Counted from the first letter of the stretch, positions 17,085 to 28,100 are shown. The stretch: 64,000 nt of DNA from Fontivita pretiosa (GCF_050410795.1 NZ_CP191258.1:496001-560000); one strand, 5' to 3'. The notes: generated by a model not told the origin, from the sequence alone. Translations and numbers: made by a program.

Positions 17085-17105
17085 CGGACTTTTCATTCCT
17101 CAATT

Positions 17106-18815
17106 ATGGAAAAGTTTGAACTCTTTCGGGATTCGCAGGGTCGGCAGGTCCTGAAGTGTCGTCATCGTGGGCTGGCGCTGCTGAATCATCCCATGTACAA
17201 CCGCGGCTCGGCATTCACGCTCCAGCAGCGGGAGATGTTCGGCCTGCGGGGACTGTTGCCGGCGCGGGTCAGCACCCTGGAACAGCAGGTACGTCGGGTC
17301 TACCAGAACATCTGTCGTTCCAGCGATCCGATCCAGAGATACATCACGCTCTCGGCCCTGCACGACCGCAATGAGGTGCTGTTTTTTCGGGTGCTGCTGG
17401 ACCACCTTGAGGAGTTCCTGCCGATCGTCTACACGCCGACGGTGGGACAGGTCTGCCAGGAATTCAGCCGCCTGTTCCGCCGCCCGCGGGGGATGTGGAT
17501 CACGCCTCGAGATCGCGGGCAGATCGACCAAGTGCTCGGGGATGCGCCGTTCGAGGACGTGCGGCTGATCGTCGTGACCGACAACGAGCGCATTCTGGGT
17601 CTGGGCGATCAGGGGTGCGGGGGAATGGCCATACCGGTGGGCAAACTGGCGCTGTACACGGTGGCGGCGGGGATTCATCCGGCGATGACGCTGCCGGTCA
17701 GCCTCGATGTCGGCACGGACAATCAGGAGCTTCGAGCTGACGAGCTGTACCTGGGCTGGGAATCGCCAAGGCTGCGCGGGGCCGAGTATGACGCGCTGGT
17801 CGATGAGTTCGTCACCGCCGTCAAACGACGCTTCCCGAGGGCACTGCTTCAGTGGGAGGATTTCAAGAAACAGAACGCCTTTGACCTGCTGGATCGATAC
17901 CGTCACGCGCTGCCTTCATTCAACGACGACATTCAGGGGACAGCGGCGGTGGCGCTGGCGGGGATTCTGGCGGCCGGACGCATCAGCGGCACGCCCATCC
18001 AGCGGCAGCGCGTGGTGATCCTGGGCGCCGGAGCGGCGGGAATCGGCATCGCGCGGCAGCTCCGCGACGCCATGCGCCGCGCCGGACTCCAGGACAAGGA
18101 GCTCATCGCCGCCATCGCCGTCCTGGACAGCCGCGGGCTGCTGGTGCAGGGACGCGAGCTGCGCGAAGCGGCCAAGCGCGACTTCGCCTGGCCCGCGGCG
18201 CTGGCGGCGGCCATGGGGCTGCCCGTCGATCGCCCCGCCGACCTGCTGGCCGTCATCCACGCCGTCAAGCCCACCGTCCTGATCGGCACCACCGGCGAAC
18301 CGGGCGCATTCACCGAGCCGATCGTCCGCGCCATGGCCCAATATGTCCAACAGCCGGCCATCTTCCCCTTCTCAAATCCCACCAGCCGATCCGAAGCGAT
18401 TCCGCGAGACCTGGTCCACTGGACCAATGGCCGGGCGCTGGTGGCCACTGGAAGTCCGTTTCCTCCGGTCGTGTACGAGGGTCGCACGATCCGCATCGGG
18501 CAGGGAAACAACGTCTACGTCTTCCCCGGAGTCGGGCTGGGCGCACTGGTGGCCGAAGCGCGGGTGGTGACCGACGCGATGTTCACGGCGGCGGCGACGA
18601 CGCTGGCCGAATGCGTGTCCCAGCAGGATCTGGATGCCGGCGCGCTGTATCCGCCGGTCACGGCGCTGCGGCACGTCAGCGCCCGCATCGCCGAAGCCGT
18701 GGTGCGCGAGGCCCGCGACAGCGGCGTCGGACGCGACATCCCCGATTCGCAAATCCCGCGCGCTGTCGCGGACTTCATGTGGACGCCGGCCTATCCCGAG
18801 TTGCTGCCAGCCTAA
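17106..18815 (+). CDS. maeA: NAD-dependent malic enzyme
   Basis: The enzyme oxidatively decarboxylates malate to pyruvate. The 569-residue length matches the large bacterial NAD-malic enzymes. Seen in order are ALLNHPMYNRGSAFT, IVYTPTVGQVCQ (catalytic Tyr), GRILGLGD-like ERILGLGDQG, LDVGTDN, the metal ligand region LQWEDFKKQNAF, FNDDIQGTAAVALAG, and the NAD loop ILGAGAAGIGIA. Late motifs include FPFSNPTSRSEA and GQGNNVYVFPGVGLGA. ATG 17106 gives MEKFELFRDSQG; an upstream in-frame start at 16875 would overlap efp and the terminator and is rejected. Confidence 0.94.
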   Translation: MEKFELFRDSQGRQVLKCRHRGLALLNHPMYNRGSAFTLQQREMFGLRGLLPARVSTLEQQVRRVYQNICRSSDPIQRYITLSALHDRNEVLFFRVLLDHLEEFLPIVYTPTVGQVCQEFSRLFRRPRGMWITPRDRGQIDQVLGDAPFEDVRLIVVTDNERILGLGDQGCGGMAIPVGKLALYTVAAGIHPAMTLPVSLDVGTDNQELRADELYLGWESPRLRGAEYDALVDEFVTAVKRRFPRALLQWEDFKKQNAFDLLDRYRHALPSFNDDIQGTAAVALAGILAAGRISGTPIQRQRVVILGAGAAGIGIARQLRDAMRRAGLQDKELIAAIAVLDSRGLLVQGRELREAAKRDFAWPAALAAAMGLPVDRPADLLAVIHAVKPTVLIGTTGEPGAFTEPIVRAMAQYVQQPAIFPFSNPTSRSEAIPRDLVHWTNGRALVATGSPFPPVVYEGRTIRIGQGNNVYVFPGVGLGALVAEARVVTDAMFTAAATTLAECVSQQDLDAGALYPPVTALRHVSARIAEAVVREARDSGVGRDIPDSQIPRAVADFMWTPAYPELLPA

Positions 18816-18882
18816 GCAAGCCGCGCCCAGGCCGGCTCCGGTCGGGCGGTTGTTGCGTCAGGGTCAGCCTGGCCGCATCGTC

Positions 18883-19902
18883 TCAGCTCTTTTTCCTGTA
18901 GTAATCCGGCAGCGGCCGGCCAAGCTCCTCCCAGTGCTTGTTGACCGCCTCGGCCTTGCCGGCGCTGTTGAGCACGTGCAGCTTTCGGCGCACCATGCCG
19001 ACGATCGCCTCGCGACCCGGACCAAGGTAGTTGCGCGGATCGAACTCCGCGGGTTTGGTGGCGAAGACCTCGCGGATCTTGGCCGTCAGTGCCAGACGAA
19101 GGTCCGTGTCGATGTTCACCTTGCACACCCCGTATTTCTGCACCGCCATGGCGATCTGGTCCTCGGGCACTCCCTTGGCGTTGGGCATCGCCCCGCCATA
19201 TTTGTTGACCAGATCGATGAACTCCTGCGGCACGCTCGAGCTGCCGTGCATCACCAGCGGCAGGCCAGGACACGTCTTCATGATCTGCTCGATGCGATTG
19301 AAGGCGAGTTTGGCCTCGTGCTTGAACTTGTATGCCCCGTGACTGGTGCCGATCGCCACCGCCAGTGAATCGATGCCGGTGCGCTTCCAGAAGTCCGCCG
19401 CCTGGTTCGGATCGGTCAGGTACTTCTCGACATTTTTCTCGTACTCAGCCGCATCGAGTCCGACGACTTCCTCTTCGATGCCCCCGAGCATTCCCAGCTC
19501 GCCCTCGACCACCACGCCCGCCGCGTGCGCCACCTTCACGGCCTCGGCGGTCAGCCGCACATTCTCCTCATACGGATGATGCGAGCCGTCGATCATCACG
19601 CTGGTGAAGCCGTCATTGATGCAGGTCCGCACCAGATCCACCGTGTCGCCATGATCCAGATGAATGGCGATGGGCAGCTCGGGGTGTTCCTCCACGGCGG
19701 CCATGATGATGTGCCGCAGATAGTTCATCTTCGCGTATTTGCGGGCGCCCTTGGAGATCTGAAGGATGACCGGGCTTTTCTCGGCGGCGCACGCCTCGAT
19801 GATACCCTGGGTGATCTCCATGTTGTTGACGTTGAATGCGCCGACCGCGAACCCGCCGTCGTAGGCAAGATCAAACATCGGCTTGGTGGTCATCAGGGGC
19901 AT
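18883..19902 (-). CDS. fba: Class II fructose-bisphosphate aldolase
   Basis: This is a zinc-dependent aldolase of glycolysis and gluconeogenesis, 339 residues long. Visible motifs are AIHLDHGDTVD (catalytic Asp and zinc His), MIDGSHHPYEENV, the metal and substrate segment VAIGTSHGAYK, LVMHGSSSVP (phosphate loop) and KVNIDTDLRLA. AAGG lies about 10 bases before the ATG. It is convergent with the malic enzyme gene (67-base gap). A short tagatose-type aldolase is less likely because of the length and the extended C-terminus. Confidence 0.93.
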   Translation of the reverse strand: MPLMTTKPMFDLAYDGGFAVGAFNVNNMEITQGIIEACAAEKSPVILQISKGARKYAKMNYLRHIIMAAVEEHPELPIAIHLDHGDTVDLVRTCINDGFTSVMIDGSHHPYEENVRLTAEAVKVAHAAGVVVEGELGMLGGIEEEVVGLDAAEYEKNVEKYLTDPNQAADFWKRTGIDSLAVAIGTSHGAYKFKHEAKLAFNRIEQIMKTCPGLPLVMHGSSSVPQEFIDLVNKYGGAMPNAKGVPEDQIAMAVQKYGVCKVNIDTDLRLALTAKIREVFATKPAEFDPRNYLGPGREAIVGMVRRKLHVLNSAGKAEAVNKHWEELGRPLPDYYRKKS

Positions 19903-20230
19903 AGAAGTACCGTCCTTTCGGGAATCCTAACGCCTTCCCCGCTCATCAACTGACGGCGGAGTGCAATGTTGCTACAGCCGCTTCACTGTACCAGCGCCGG
20001 GTCGCAAAGTGGAGAGCAGCAAGGATGCCTCTGTCCGCACGCGTGACACAGGCGTCCGGCCTGTGCGGCTGATCCGCCGGTTGCACGCTGCCAAAAGAGA
20101 GACGCACTTACCTGACTCAGGCCGTGTGGTGACTCACAGAGCGATTGGTTGGTGTCACCAGCGGATGGCCACGTGTGAGCTGTCAGCGCATGGCCCGGCC
20201 AAGCGCATTTGCTCACCTGTGCCCGATTCC
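19903..20230. other. Intergenic region with a small GC hairpin
   Basis: These 328 bases separate fba from the dehydrogenase gene. I see no supportable reading frame. CACAGGC at 20047-20053 pairs with GCCTGTG at 20059-20065; a related ACAGGC...GCCTG hairpin recurs near 62200. Otherwise I see nothing in it. Confidence 0.5.
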
Positions 20231-21331
20231 TCAATACCCTTTTTGTTTGTCGATGACGTTGAGCATCGGCAGGCCGGCAACGTAACGCCTCATGTTCTCG
20301 ATGAACAGTTCGCGCTCGCGTTTGCCGCTGTGCTGCGAGCCGCCGGCTTTGTGGGGCGTGATGATGACGTTCGGCTCCTGCCACAACGGATGGTCCGCCG
20401 GCAGCGGCTCCGGGTCGGTCACGTCCAGCCCCGCGCCGGCCAGCTTCTTCGACCGGATCGCCGACAGCACCGCTTGGGTGTCGACGATCCTGCCGCGCGT
20501 CACGTTGATCAGGTACGATCCATCCTTCATCAGCCCGATCTCTCGAGCACCGATCATGCCTCTGGTGCGTGGCGTCAGAGGTGCGCAGCAGACCAGCACG
20601 TCGCATCGGCTCAACATGTAGTCGTAGTGCGTATCAACCAGATGCAGCTCATCGACCATGGCATAGCGCTCGCGGAACATCGGCTCGGCATCGACGGCCA
20701 TCACGTACATGTCCAGCGCCTTGGCACGACGGGCGACTTCTCGCCCGATCCCGCCCAGGCCGATGATTCCCATCGTCAGCCCGCGCAGCTCGATCTGCCG
20801 CACGTTGAAGCCTTCCCACTTGCGGTTGTAGGAGGCAAACCCCACGCCGCGCACCAGCGCCAGCAGAAACGCGATGGCGGTCTCGGCAATCGGCGAGCCG
20901 TAGCATCCGCTGGTGTTGGTCAGGATCACGTCGCTGTTGACGAACTCCGGGAACATCAAGGTGTCCACCCCGCCAGAGGTCACCTGCACCCAGCGCAGGC
21001 GTTTTGCGGTGGCGAATTCCTCGGGCGTGAGCTTGCCGATGATGGCGTCGGCGTTGGGCAGCTCCTCCTTGAATCGCTCCGAGGGCAGGATGGTGATCTG
21101 CGGTGAAATCCCCTGAATCTGCCTGTAGAAATCGTCGTCGAACCTGTTGCGGGTGAGGTAGTTCAGAGGCAGCCGTGGCGGCTCGCCCCTGCGGGGAAGG
21201 GAGGAGGCGGTTTCGACCGCATGAGTTGCGGGCGTGGCCAGTGCCGCCGCCAGTCCCGCTCCCGCAACCACCGCCGCGTCGTTCAACAACCGCCGCCGTG
21301 AGACCGTCTGCCAGGCGTCGGATTCGTCCAT
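20231..21331 (-). CDS. D-2-hydroxyacid dehydrogenase with Tat-like leader
   Basis: The protein has 366 residues. It is an NAD-binding D-isomer-specific 2-hydroxyacid dehydrogenase: the Rossmann loop GIIGLGGIGREVARRA is near residue 175, the catalytic Arg is in NVTRGRIVD, the Glu lies in DVTDPEPLP, and the His is in IITPHKAGG. Unusually, the N-terminus reads SRRRLLNDAAVVAGAGLAAA followed by an Ala-Thr stretch ending ATHA, a classic twin-arginine leader with a cleavage site. ATG 21331 has GGAGG six bases upstream. It is the last gene of the minus-strand operon. Substrate is unknown. Periplasmic location of an NAD enzyme requires Tat export of the folded, cofactor-loaded protein. Confidence 0.85.
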   Translation of the reverse strand: MDESDAWQTVSRRRLLNDAAVVAGAGLAAALATPATHAVETASSLPRRGEPPRLPLNYLTRNRFDDDFYRQIQGISPQITILPSERFKEELPNADAIIGKLTPEEFATAKRLRWVQVTSGGVDTLMFPEFVNSDVILTNTSGCYGSPIAETAIAFLLALVRGVGFASYNRKWEGFNVRQIELRGLTMGIIGLGGIGREVARRAKALDMYVMAVDAEPMFRERYAMVDELHLVDTHYDYMLSRCDVLVCCAPLTPRTRGMIGAREIGLMKDGSYLINVTRGRIVDTQAVLSAIRSKKLAGAGLDVTDPEPLPADHPLWQEPNVIITPHKAGGSQHSGKRERELFIENMRRYVAGLPMLNVIDKQKGY

Positions 21332-21423
21332 GGGCAACCTCCGTCAAAGTGGACGACAAAGCCGCCAGCATCACAAGCGGCGCAGTCTGAAGGTCTGAGG
21401 TTCAAGACGCTCAAGTTCTCCAG

Positions 21424-22404
21424 CTACTTGAGCGCGCTCAGATCCCAGATCCGCACGGTCGTGTCACCACCACCGCCGCCGCTCACCATCAGCCTGCCAT
21501 CCTTCGAGATCGACAGCGATTCGATCCGCCCGGAATGGTGCCCGCTCAACGTCCGCACAAGCTGGCCGGTCTGCGCATCCCAGAACTTGATCGTCCTGTC
21601 CTTCGAGCCGCTGATCACCGTCTTGCCGTCGGGTGTGAACTCGACGGAATCAACCTCTTCGCTGTGCCCGCTGAGGGTGCGCAGCAGCTTGTTGGCTCTG
21701 GCGTCCCACAGCCGTACCGTGGTGTCGTTGCTGCTGGATGCGTACAGAGAATCGTCGGGCGAGATCGCCACACACTCGATGCCCGAGGTATGCCCCTCGA
21801 GCGTCGCCTTGAGCTGTCCGCTTTGGGCATCCCAGACGCGCAGCTTCCCGTCGGCCGAAGCGCTGACCAGCGTCTTGCCATCGGAGGTCCAGCGCACCAT
21901 CTGCACCCGCGCCGTTGCTCCCGGCATGACCTGCTTCTGTTGGCCCGTGGCCACGTCCCACGTCCGCACCGTCAGGTCCACCCCGCATGAGGCCAGAGTC
22001 TTGCCATCCGGAGAAAACGCGACCCATCGCACGACGTCCGTGTGGCCGTCAAAGGTGCGGATAACCTGGAACGTGCTGGCGTCCCAGAGGCGCACCGACT
22101 TGTCCCCGCTGCCGCTGGCCAGCAGGGTTCCATCCGGCGAATACGCGACACAGTACACGTCCGCGGTGTGTCCGCTGAGCGTGCGACTGGCGGTGCCGCT
22201 GGCCAGGTCCCACAGGATGATCGTCTTGTCCCTGCTGCTGGTGGCCAGGGTCTTCATGTCCGGCGAGAACGACGAGGACATGACCGAGCCTTTGTGCCCC
22301 TCCAGGATGCGCACCGCCGGCTGCTGCTGCGCCCATGCACAACACACCAGTACGAGCAGCCCAGCCAGCGACAGACCGACCGCCGACATTCGCCTTACGT
22401 CCAT
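21424..22404 (-). CDS. Secreted WD40-repeat protein
   Basis: The 326-residue product has a signal peptide (VGLSLAGLLVLVCCAWAQ) followed by seven WD40 blades, each with the pattern GHxxxVxxxxFSPDGKxLASxSxDxTVRLWDxxT. This gives a complete beta-propeller and no other domain. ATG 22404 is chosen over an in-frame upstream start because GGAG stands about 8 bases before it and the longer form would hide the signal peptide. WD40 propellers act as protein-binding platforms. It probably interacts with the neighbouring exported enzymes, by context only. Confidence 0.88.
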   Translation of the reverse strand: MDVRRMSAVGLSLAGLLVLVCCAWAQQQPAVRILEGHKGSVMSSSFSPDMKTLATSSRDKTIILWDLASGTASRTLSGHTADVYCVAYSPDGTLLASGSGDKSVRLWDASTFQVIRTFDGHTDVVRWVAFSPDGKTLASCGVDLTVRTWDVATGQQKQVMPGATARVQMVRWTSDGKTLVSASADGKLRVWDAQSGQLKATLEGHTSGIECVAISPDDSLYASSSNDTTVRLWDARANKLLRTLSGHSEEVDSVEFTPDGKTVISGSKDRTIKFWDAQTGQLVRTLSGHHSGRIESLSISKDGRLMVSGGGGGDTTVRIWDLSALK

Positions 22405-22447
22405 TTTTGATCTCCGTTTCAGGTTCCTCTGGAATCGCCCGGATGCA

Positions 22448-23344
22448 TCACATGCCCGCCATCGCCGCGGGCTGAGCGCCGCCGAACGAGCTCTTCTGAA
22501 GTTTTGTCTGCAGCTCAAAGATCGACCCTGCCAGCCCGCGCTGACGCATCTGGAAGTCCAACTGCATCATCCTGGCCCGGCGGGTGGGTTGCCCGCGGAC
22601 CACACGCGAATGGAATTCGTCGAGCTTGACGTCAACACCGATTGGCCAGGCGTCGGCGGCAGCGTATTCGATCAGCAGCAGCCGCCGCGGCCTGTTCGAG
22701 CGGTTGGGCGCCGAAGCATGCAGCGTGCGTGAATGGTGAATCGACATCCCGCCGGCCGGAACGATCACCGGCACCTGTTTCTCCCGCGCCAGCTCCGGGC
22801 TGTCGCCAGGCACGGCGCCGACAAAAACGTCGTCCTGGTGGTGATCGAGGATCGGACCACGATGCGAGCCGGGAATTACCAGCAGGCAGCCATTCTCCGG
22901 CGTGCAGTCGTCCAGCGCGATCCCCACCGCCAGCACGTCGTCGTTCGTGTGCGGAAAGAAGACGAAATCCTGATGCCACTCGACCGCGCTGCCCACGCCC
23001 GCCGTCTTCATGTTCAGCTTGCTGTGGTGATAGCGAACGTCCGGGCCAATCAGCGCCGCCACCACATCCAGCACCGCTGCGCTTCGCATGATCCGCTCGA
23101 ACAGGGGATGAACCTTCACCGGATTGTTGATCCTCGCCAACTGCGGCGAATCGCCCGCGTGCGTCGGCTCCAGCACGAACGTCGCATCATCCCTGGTAAG
23201 CTGCCGGGACTGCTCCCTGAATTCATCCACCACCTGCCGCGCCTCGGCCAGTTCCTGTTCGTCCAGAACCCGATCGACGGCCAGATACCCGTCGCGGTGA
23301 AATCGATGGATCTGTTCGTGGCTCAGCATGGTGCTCTCGCTCAT
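22448..23344 (-). CDS. Phytanoyl-CoA dioxygenase (PhyH) family oxygenase
   Basis: This is a predicted Fe(II)/2-oxoglutarate-dependent dioxygenase of 298 residues. The metal triad is visible as WHQDF (His and Asp, about 130) and the distal His in IHHSRTLHAS near residue 215. The 2-oxoglutarate-binding Arg is in RPRRLLLIEY. CTPENGCLLVIPGSH is typical of the family. ATG 23344 lies 5 bases after the upstream stop, implying translational coupling; ATG 23329 is an alternative. Substrates in bacteria vary (lipids, small molecules, halogenation precursors) and cannot be read from the sequence. Confidence 0.85.
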   Translation of the reverse strand: MSESTMLSHEQIHRFHRDGYLAVDRVLDEQELAEARQVVDEFREQSRQLTRDDATFVLEPTHAGDSPQLARINNPVKVHPLFERIMRSAAVLDVVAALIGPDVRYHHSKLNMKTAGVGSAVEWHQDFVFFPHTNDDVLAVGIALDDCTPENGCLLVIPGSHRGPILDHHQDDVFVGAVPGDSPELAREKQVPVIVPAGGMSIHHSRTLHASAPNRSNRPRRLLLIEYAAADAWPIGVDVKLDEFHSRVVRGQPTRRARMMQLDFQMRQRGLAGSIFELQTKLQKSSFGGAQPAAMAGM

Positions 23345-23349
23345 TGCCT

Positions 23350-25014
23350 TCAAAGGTGACTCACATAGTTGTGCAGCCGATACAGCACTTCCGTGGCGAA
23401 GGCGTTTGCGGCGTACCAGTTGGAATGGGCCGAACCGCGCTTGCCCGTCCTGGGATCATGGCCCCACGTCGAGAACTCGCCGTTGGGAAACTGGCTGCGC
23501 ACGATCGCGTTTCCGGCGGCCATCGCCTTCTGGAGGTATTCCCGCTCGCCAGTCGCGCGGTGCAGAGCAAGCAGCGCGTTGATCCAGTTGGCGGTGTGCC
23601 CCTCCATCACGTAGTAGCAGACGTACTGCTCGGTAACCTAGGGCACGGGACAATCGACATCGATCGTCGCATCCGGACGGAAGATGACGAACTGATCTTC
23701 CACCCATCGATTCAGCCGCCGCGCGATCGGCAGGTAATCGGGATTTTCGTCCGCGTGCCGACAGAGGTAACAGATGAGCAGGATCGTGCCCATGTTGCCG
23801 AGGTTTTCGAAGGGGCGTTTCTCGCGTACGTCCTCGAAGGCTCCCTGCCAATGGTTGGTCGTGACCGGATAGGCCAGCGTCCAGTCCAGCGCCCGCCGGG
23901 CCGCGAATGCGCGCTTCGCATCGGGCCGATGCTGCTCGAGCATCTCGACCAGTACCGTGAAGTTGATCACGTCACAGGTGTAGTCTTCGACGACGGCGCC
24001 GGTGGCAGGCTCAATTCGATACGGCAGGCTCCCGTCGTGACGCTGAAACTGCATAACGGTGTCGGCGATATGGATCGCATACTCCAGCGCATCCTCGCGA
24101 CCGGTGGCCCGATACCAGTCCACCATCCCCTCCGCCGTGCGACAGGCGCGGGTGATGTTGACGGCAGCGCCCTCGTTGCCGCCCTCGTACTTGCCCATCC
24201 CAATCGTCGAATACGGAAACAGCGGCAGCTTGCCGGTTGGCGGGTGGCGATGCGTCAGCAGCCATTCGCCGACGAAGTTCGTCAGGCGCATCGCCTCTTT
24301 CCTGTACGGTCGTTCGTTGCGCGCATGGGCAAGAAACGCCCGAATAAACACCGGCTGATGTGCCGCCGGGTAGGCGTCACCGCGACCTTGCGGGTTTCCT
24401 TTCTCCGGTTCGGGTCCCGCCGAGGACCAGATCCACACCGGCACGCCCGGCTCGCGATACGGGGCCACAGCGTGTTCGGCGGCGTGGATTAGAAACGCGA
24501 TGTTCCGATCCGCCGCCGCCGCCCAATCCTCACGCTGCCCATCGAAGCCCTGCCAATCCCATGCCCTGAACCGCCGGGTTGCCGGCCCCAGGGTCGTGCC
24601 CTGCGACGTCTCGATCCCCAGCGCAATGGTGAACCAGTCGTGCGCCAGCTTCGGCCAGACCTGCCTCAGGTCGATGCGTGGCTGCACGGAGGCAATCTCG
24701 TGTCGTTGCCCGTTTTGTTCGATGATCCCGATGTACCGCCGCGCGCCCGGCCGCGCGACCAGCTCGAACACCGGCGGATCGATGAACCGCGGACTGAAGC
24801 GGTTCCAGCCGGCGATCTGCACTCCATCGGCCGATGATGAAGCGTCCGACGCACGACTCGAGGTTGTCGCCGCGGTTGTAGCCATCTGCTGCGTGTCCGC
24901 CCCGTGGCTCACGTTCCCGAAGGTTGAGCCCAAAACCGAGGACATCGCCGCGAATCCGAGGGATTGCAGGAACTGGCGGCGGTCCACGGGTCGATCATTA
25001 TTGATGAATTTCAC
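23350..25014 (-). pseudogene. Tat-exported alpha/alpha-barrel (glycosidase/epimerase-like) protein split by in-frame TAG
   Basis: One reading frame of 555 codons is interrupted only by TAG at 23638-23640 (codon 459). Upstream are 458 residues: a twin-Arg leader (VDRRQFLQSLGFAAMSS), a beta region (about 65-150) and an alpha-helical barrel rich in WYRATGREDALEYA-type helices. Downstream the same frame continues with helices of the same barrel (MEGHTANWINALLALHRATG) to TGA at 23350-23352. The reading frame on both sides looks fully protein-like, so this is a point nonsense change (CAG or TGG origin plausible), a sequencing error or a readthrough site. The fold resembles AGE epimerases and six-hairpin glycosidases; activity is unknown. 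It is the first gene of the operon. Confidence 0.75.
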
Positions 25015-25138
25015 GATTTATCAATAAAATTTCCGCGCGATTTTTCCCCCCGGGGCACATCGCATTTGCCAAGAGCGGGCTCACGAGACACGCGGTGCGG
25101 CAATGGCGGAACAAACCGATTGCAAGCGGCGAGCACGG

Positions 25139-28100
25139 CTAAGAGATGGCCGCGCACAGAGACTGAAGCCACGGCAGCGGCGCCGACCGCTTCAGATTGC
25201 TCCATTGGAACTGGTTGCGATGGCTGCGCAAACACGCGTAGCACGCAGCGTCCTGGTCACAGTCCTGGTTGCTGCAATGCGAGAGTAATTGAAGTGTCTC
25301 CCTGAGCAGATCCGGAAGATGGTTGCGGATACGGTCGACATGGCCGGCACCGCCGGGTACGCGGTCGTAAAGCACCAGTTCGCCGCAGGCATTAGTCCCT
25401 GACTGGCTGCGGTAGGTGGAATCCAAGTCTGCGGGATCGATGTACAACTTCCGACAGGCAGTGTTGGCTAAAGCTGTAGCGAGCGTGAACCAGAACGGTG
25501 CGTCTGTAACAGCGGGAGCGGGATACCCCGGAAACCGCACTTGCAGAACGTCGGTGGTGAAGATGTGCGCCAGCGCGACTTTCTCGAATCTGCCCCGGCA
25601 GGTTGAGCCCCAAGGCGTGATGTGGCCGGCGCGCGGAGCGGCCGCATCATCGACCGCAAGACCACAAGACAGGCAGATCATGAAGCCCTGGCCCTTCTTT
25701 CCAAGATTCGCCCGGAACAACTTGGCATTCGGTCGAATCGCGGTGATCGCACCACGGAGGCAAGGATGTTCGGCGAATTCGGACTCGGGCGCGCCATCCA
25801 ACAGGAACACCTCGGTGTTTGAGGGCGGCTTCAGGCGAAACAGATTCGGTTCAAGTGCTGGCGCATCGTGCTTAGTCGTGAAACCGGCAGGCTCCAAAAA
25901 TGGCCATGGCATTGCTGTCGGCGGCATGTCCCTGGTGTTGGCCTTCACTTCCTGGGCCGAGTGCCCGATGACAATCTGGCGCGTCTGCCGAGAGATGCGG
26001 AAATACATCAAATCCGGTTCCCGCTTTTCAAGATCAACGCCCACACTCTCAAAGAGCTTGCCATCAGCGATGACTTGGCTGCCGGGAGAGTATTCGGAGA
26101 TGCCAAGCTCGCGGTCGCGTTCAAGCCGCATGTTGGTCTTCACCAGCTCCTGTCGGACCTTCAGCTTGATCACGTCTTGCGGGAAGGCGTAGCTGGGCAG
26201 CCAGCACTGTTCCGCCAGAGAGTCTATCAGGTAAACCTCTTTCAATTGCTCCTGGAGCCGCTGCACGCGCCACATTGCATGTGTCAATGCTTTGGCTTTC
26301 TGAAGCTGCCTGACCCTCTTGGCCTCGGCCTCCTCCGCCGCCAGTTCTTCGTACTGATTCTGATAGCTCTTCAACGGCAGGATGAATCCCCGGATATAGG
26401 CTGTATCCCTTCCCGATTGCGGATCGCGGGAGAACAACGTCGTGGCGGCCGCCTCAATGGCACGGGCTGGATCCAGAGGACAATCTGCAGGGATGATATG
26501 GGAGAGTTCCGCAGCCAGTTTGGCCTGGTTGTGCTGACACCACGGGCCGAACAGATCTGCCGGTGCTTGCTCGCCCGTTTCGGACTCTGGGAAGAACTCA
26601 CCAATGCGCAGGCTGTCATTCTCGAAGCGATTCAGGTGATCGCGAAGAAACCGGCCAAGCAGGAAGCTATTGACATGCCGTTGCGTCAGGCGCGTGTTTG
26701 CAGTGTAGATTACCGGTACGGGCACTCGCCCGACCACAATGTCGCGGGGACGGAAATAGTAGTGTTGATCGTGGGGAACTGATCGCGCGTACGTGACGGC
26801 GTGGGCCACCCCCTGCCTGCGCCGTCCGGCGCGACCAGCCCGCTGGATGTAATTGGCCGGAGTCGGTGGGACGTTGCGCAAGAGCACCGCCTGTAGCTGG
26901 CCCACATCCACACCCATTTCAAATGTGGTGGAACTGCTCAGCACGTTGGCTTTGCTCTGCTTGAATTCGTCCTGATATTCTCGGCCCCGCTCAAGCGTGA
27001 GCTGCGCGGTGTGCTCGCGGACAACCAGGGGCATTGGGTCGCGCAGGTAACGGTACGCGCGATGGCTGGAAGTAAGTTGAGCTTCGCGCGAGGCACTGTC
27101 GACCGGGGCAAGGGTACCTCCGCATCTCGGAATTTGGCAGACACCAGTCATTTGATGAATCGTTGGTGTGCCGCACCGACGGCACTTGTACCACTGGCCG
27201 TCCACGACCAGCAGGATTCGTGATGCCGGAAGCTGATATTCGCCTGGCTCGACCTGTCGCAAAATGCGTTGGTCGGCGATGAGCCACCCCCACAGTTGGT
27301 CCAGCGTTTCCGCCACGCGCGTATCTGAGGCATCGCCGGTCTGGCCAAGTACCTGACGGACGGTCGCCGCGGTGTAACTCCGCGATATAGCCAGGCCGCG
27401 AGACTTGGTTGCCTCAAAAGGATTCCACCTGACCCTGTATCTGCTCCCGACCCTTGCGGGCTCCGGATTGCGGTGCACCGTCACAAGAGTGGGGCCAGCG
27501 CCGATGATGTGCGTGCGAGTAACGGTGTCCGGGACGTACTCCACCGCGCCCCGTCGCACCAGATACATCAGAAGCCTGTGGATGGCATCGACGCCAACCT
27601 GTTCACTGGGGAACAGCAATGGTGCCGCGCGTCTGGCCGCATCGAGTTCGGCGGGCGTGAACTCCACGGCACCCGCTCCCAGCATCAAGCCGCCGATTTT
27701 GGTACGCTGCGTGTGCGATGCGGATAGATGCTCATACAACGTCAGGGCCAGCTCATGCCTCAGTTCCCGCCTCTCTTGCGGATTGATCTGGGCTGTCGGC
27801 ACCACGCTGTAGCGGTCGAAGCCCTCGTCGTCCGTGTGTCGCGCGACCACCCATGGGTGTTGGAGCATGGCCGCGTGTCCGCGGTCAATCACCTCAACGA
27901 CCGTGCCGGGCGAATTGCGGCTGGCCTGAATCTTCCTTGCAGTCTCCAGCAACGGTTGAATGTAGCTCGGTTCGGCAGTGGTGCGAGTCAGGTATGGAGT
28001 GAAGTAGGCGGCCCGCTGTCGCGAATCGGAAAAGACCAGAAGCCGTCGCCCGCCCGCTGGCATGTCATCGCGATACGGCGGCATCCTCCGGATGATCTCC

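Noticed and set aside
16875..17105. N-terminal extension of the malic enzyme frame
   Set aside because: It overlaps efp and the strong terminator; the family N-terminus begins at 17106.
20047..20065. Hairpin considered as a rho-independent terminator
   Set aside because: No T-tract follows on either strand; kept only as a small inverted repeat.
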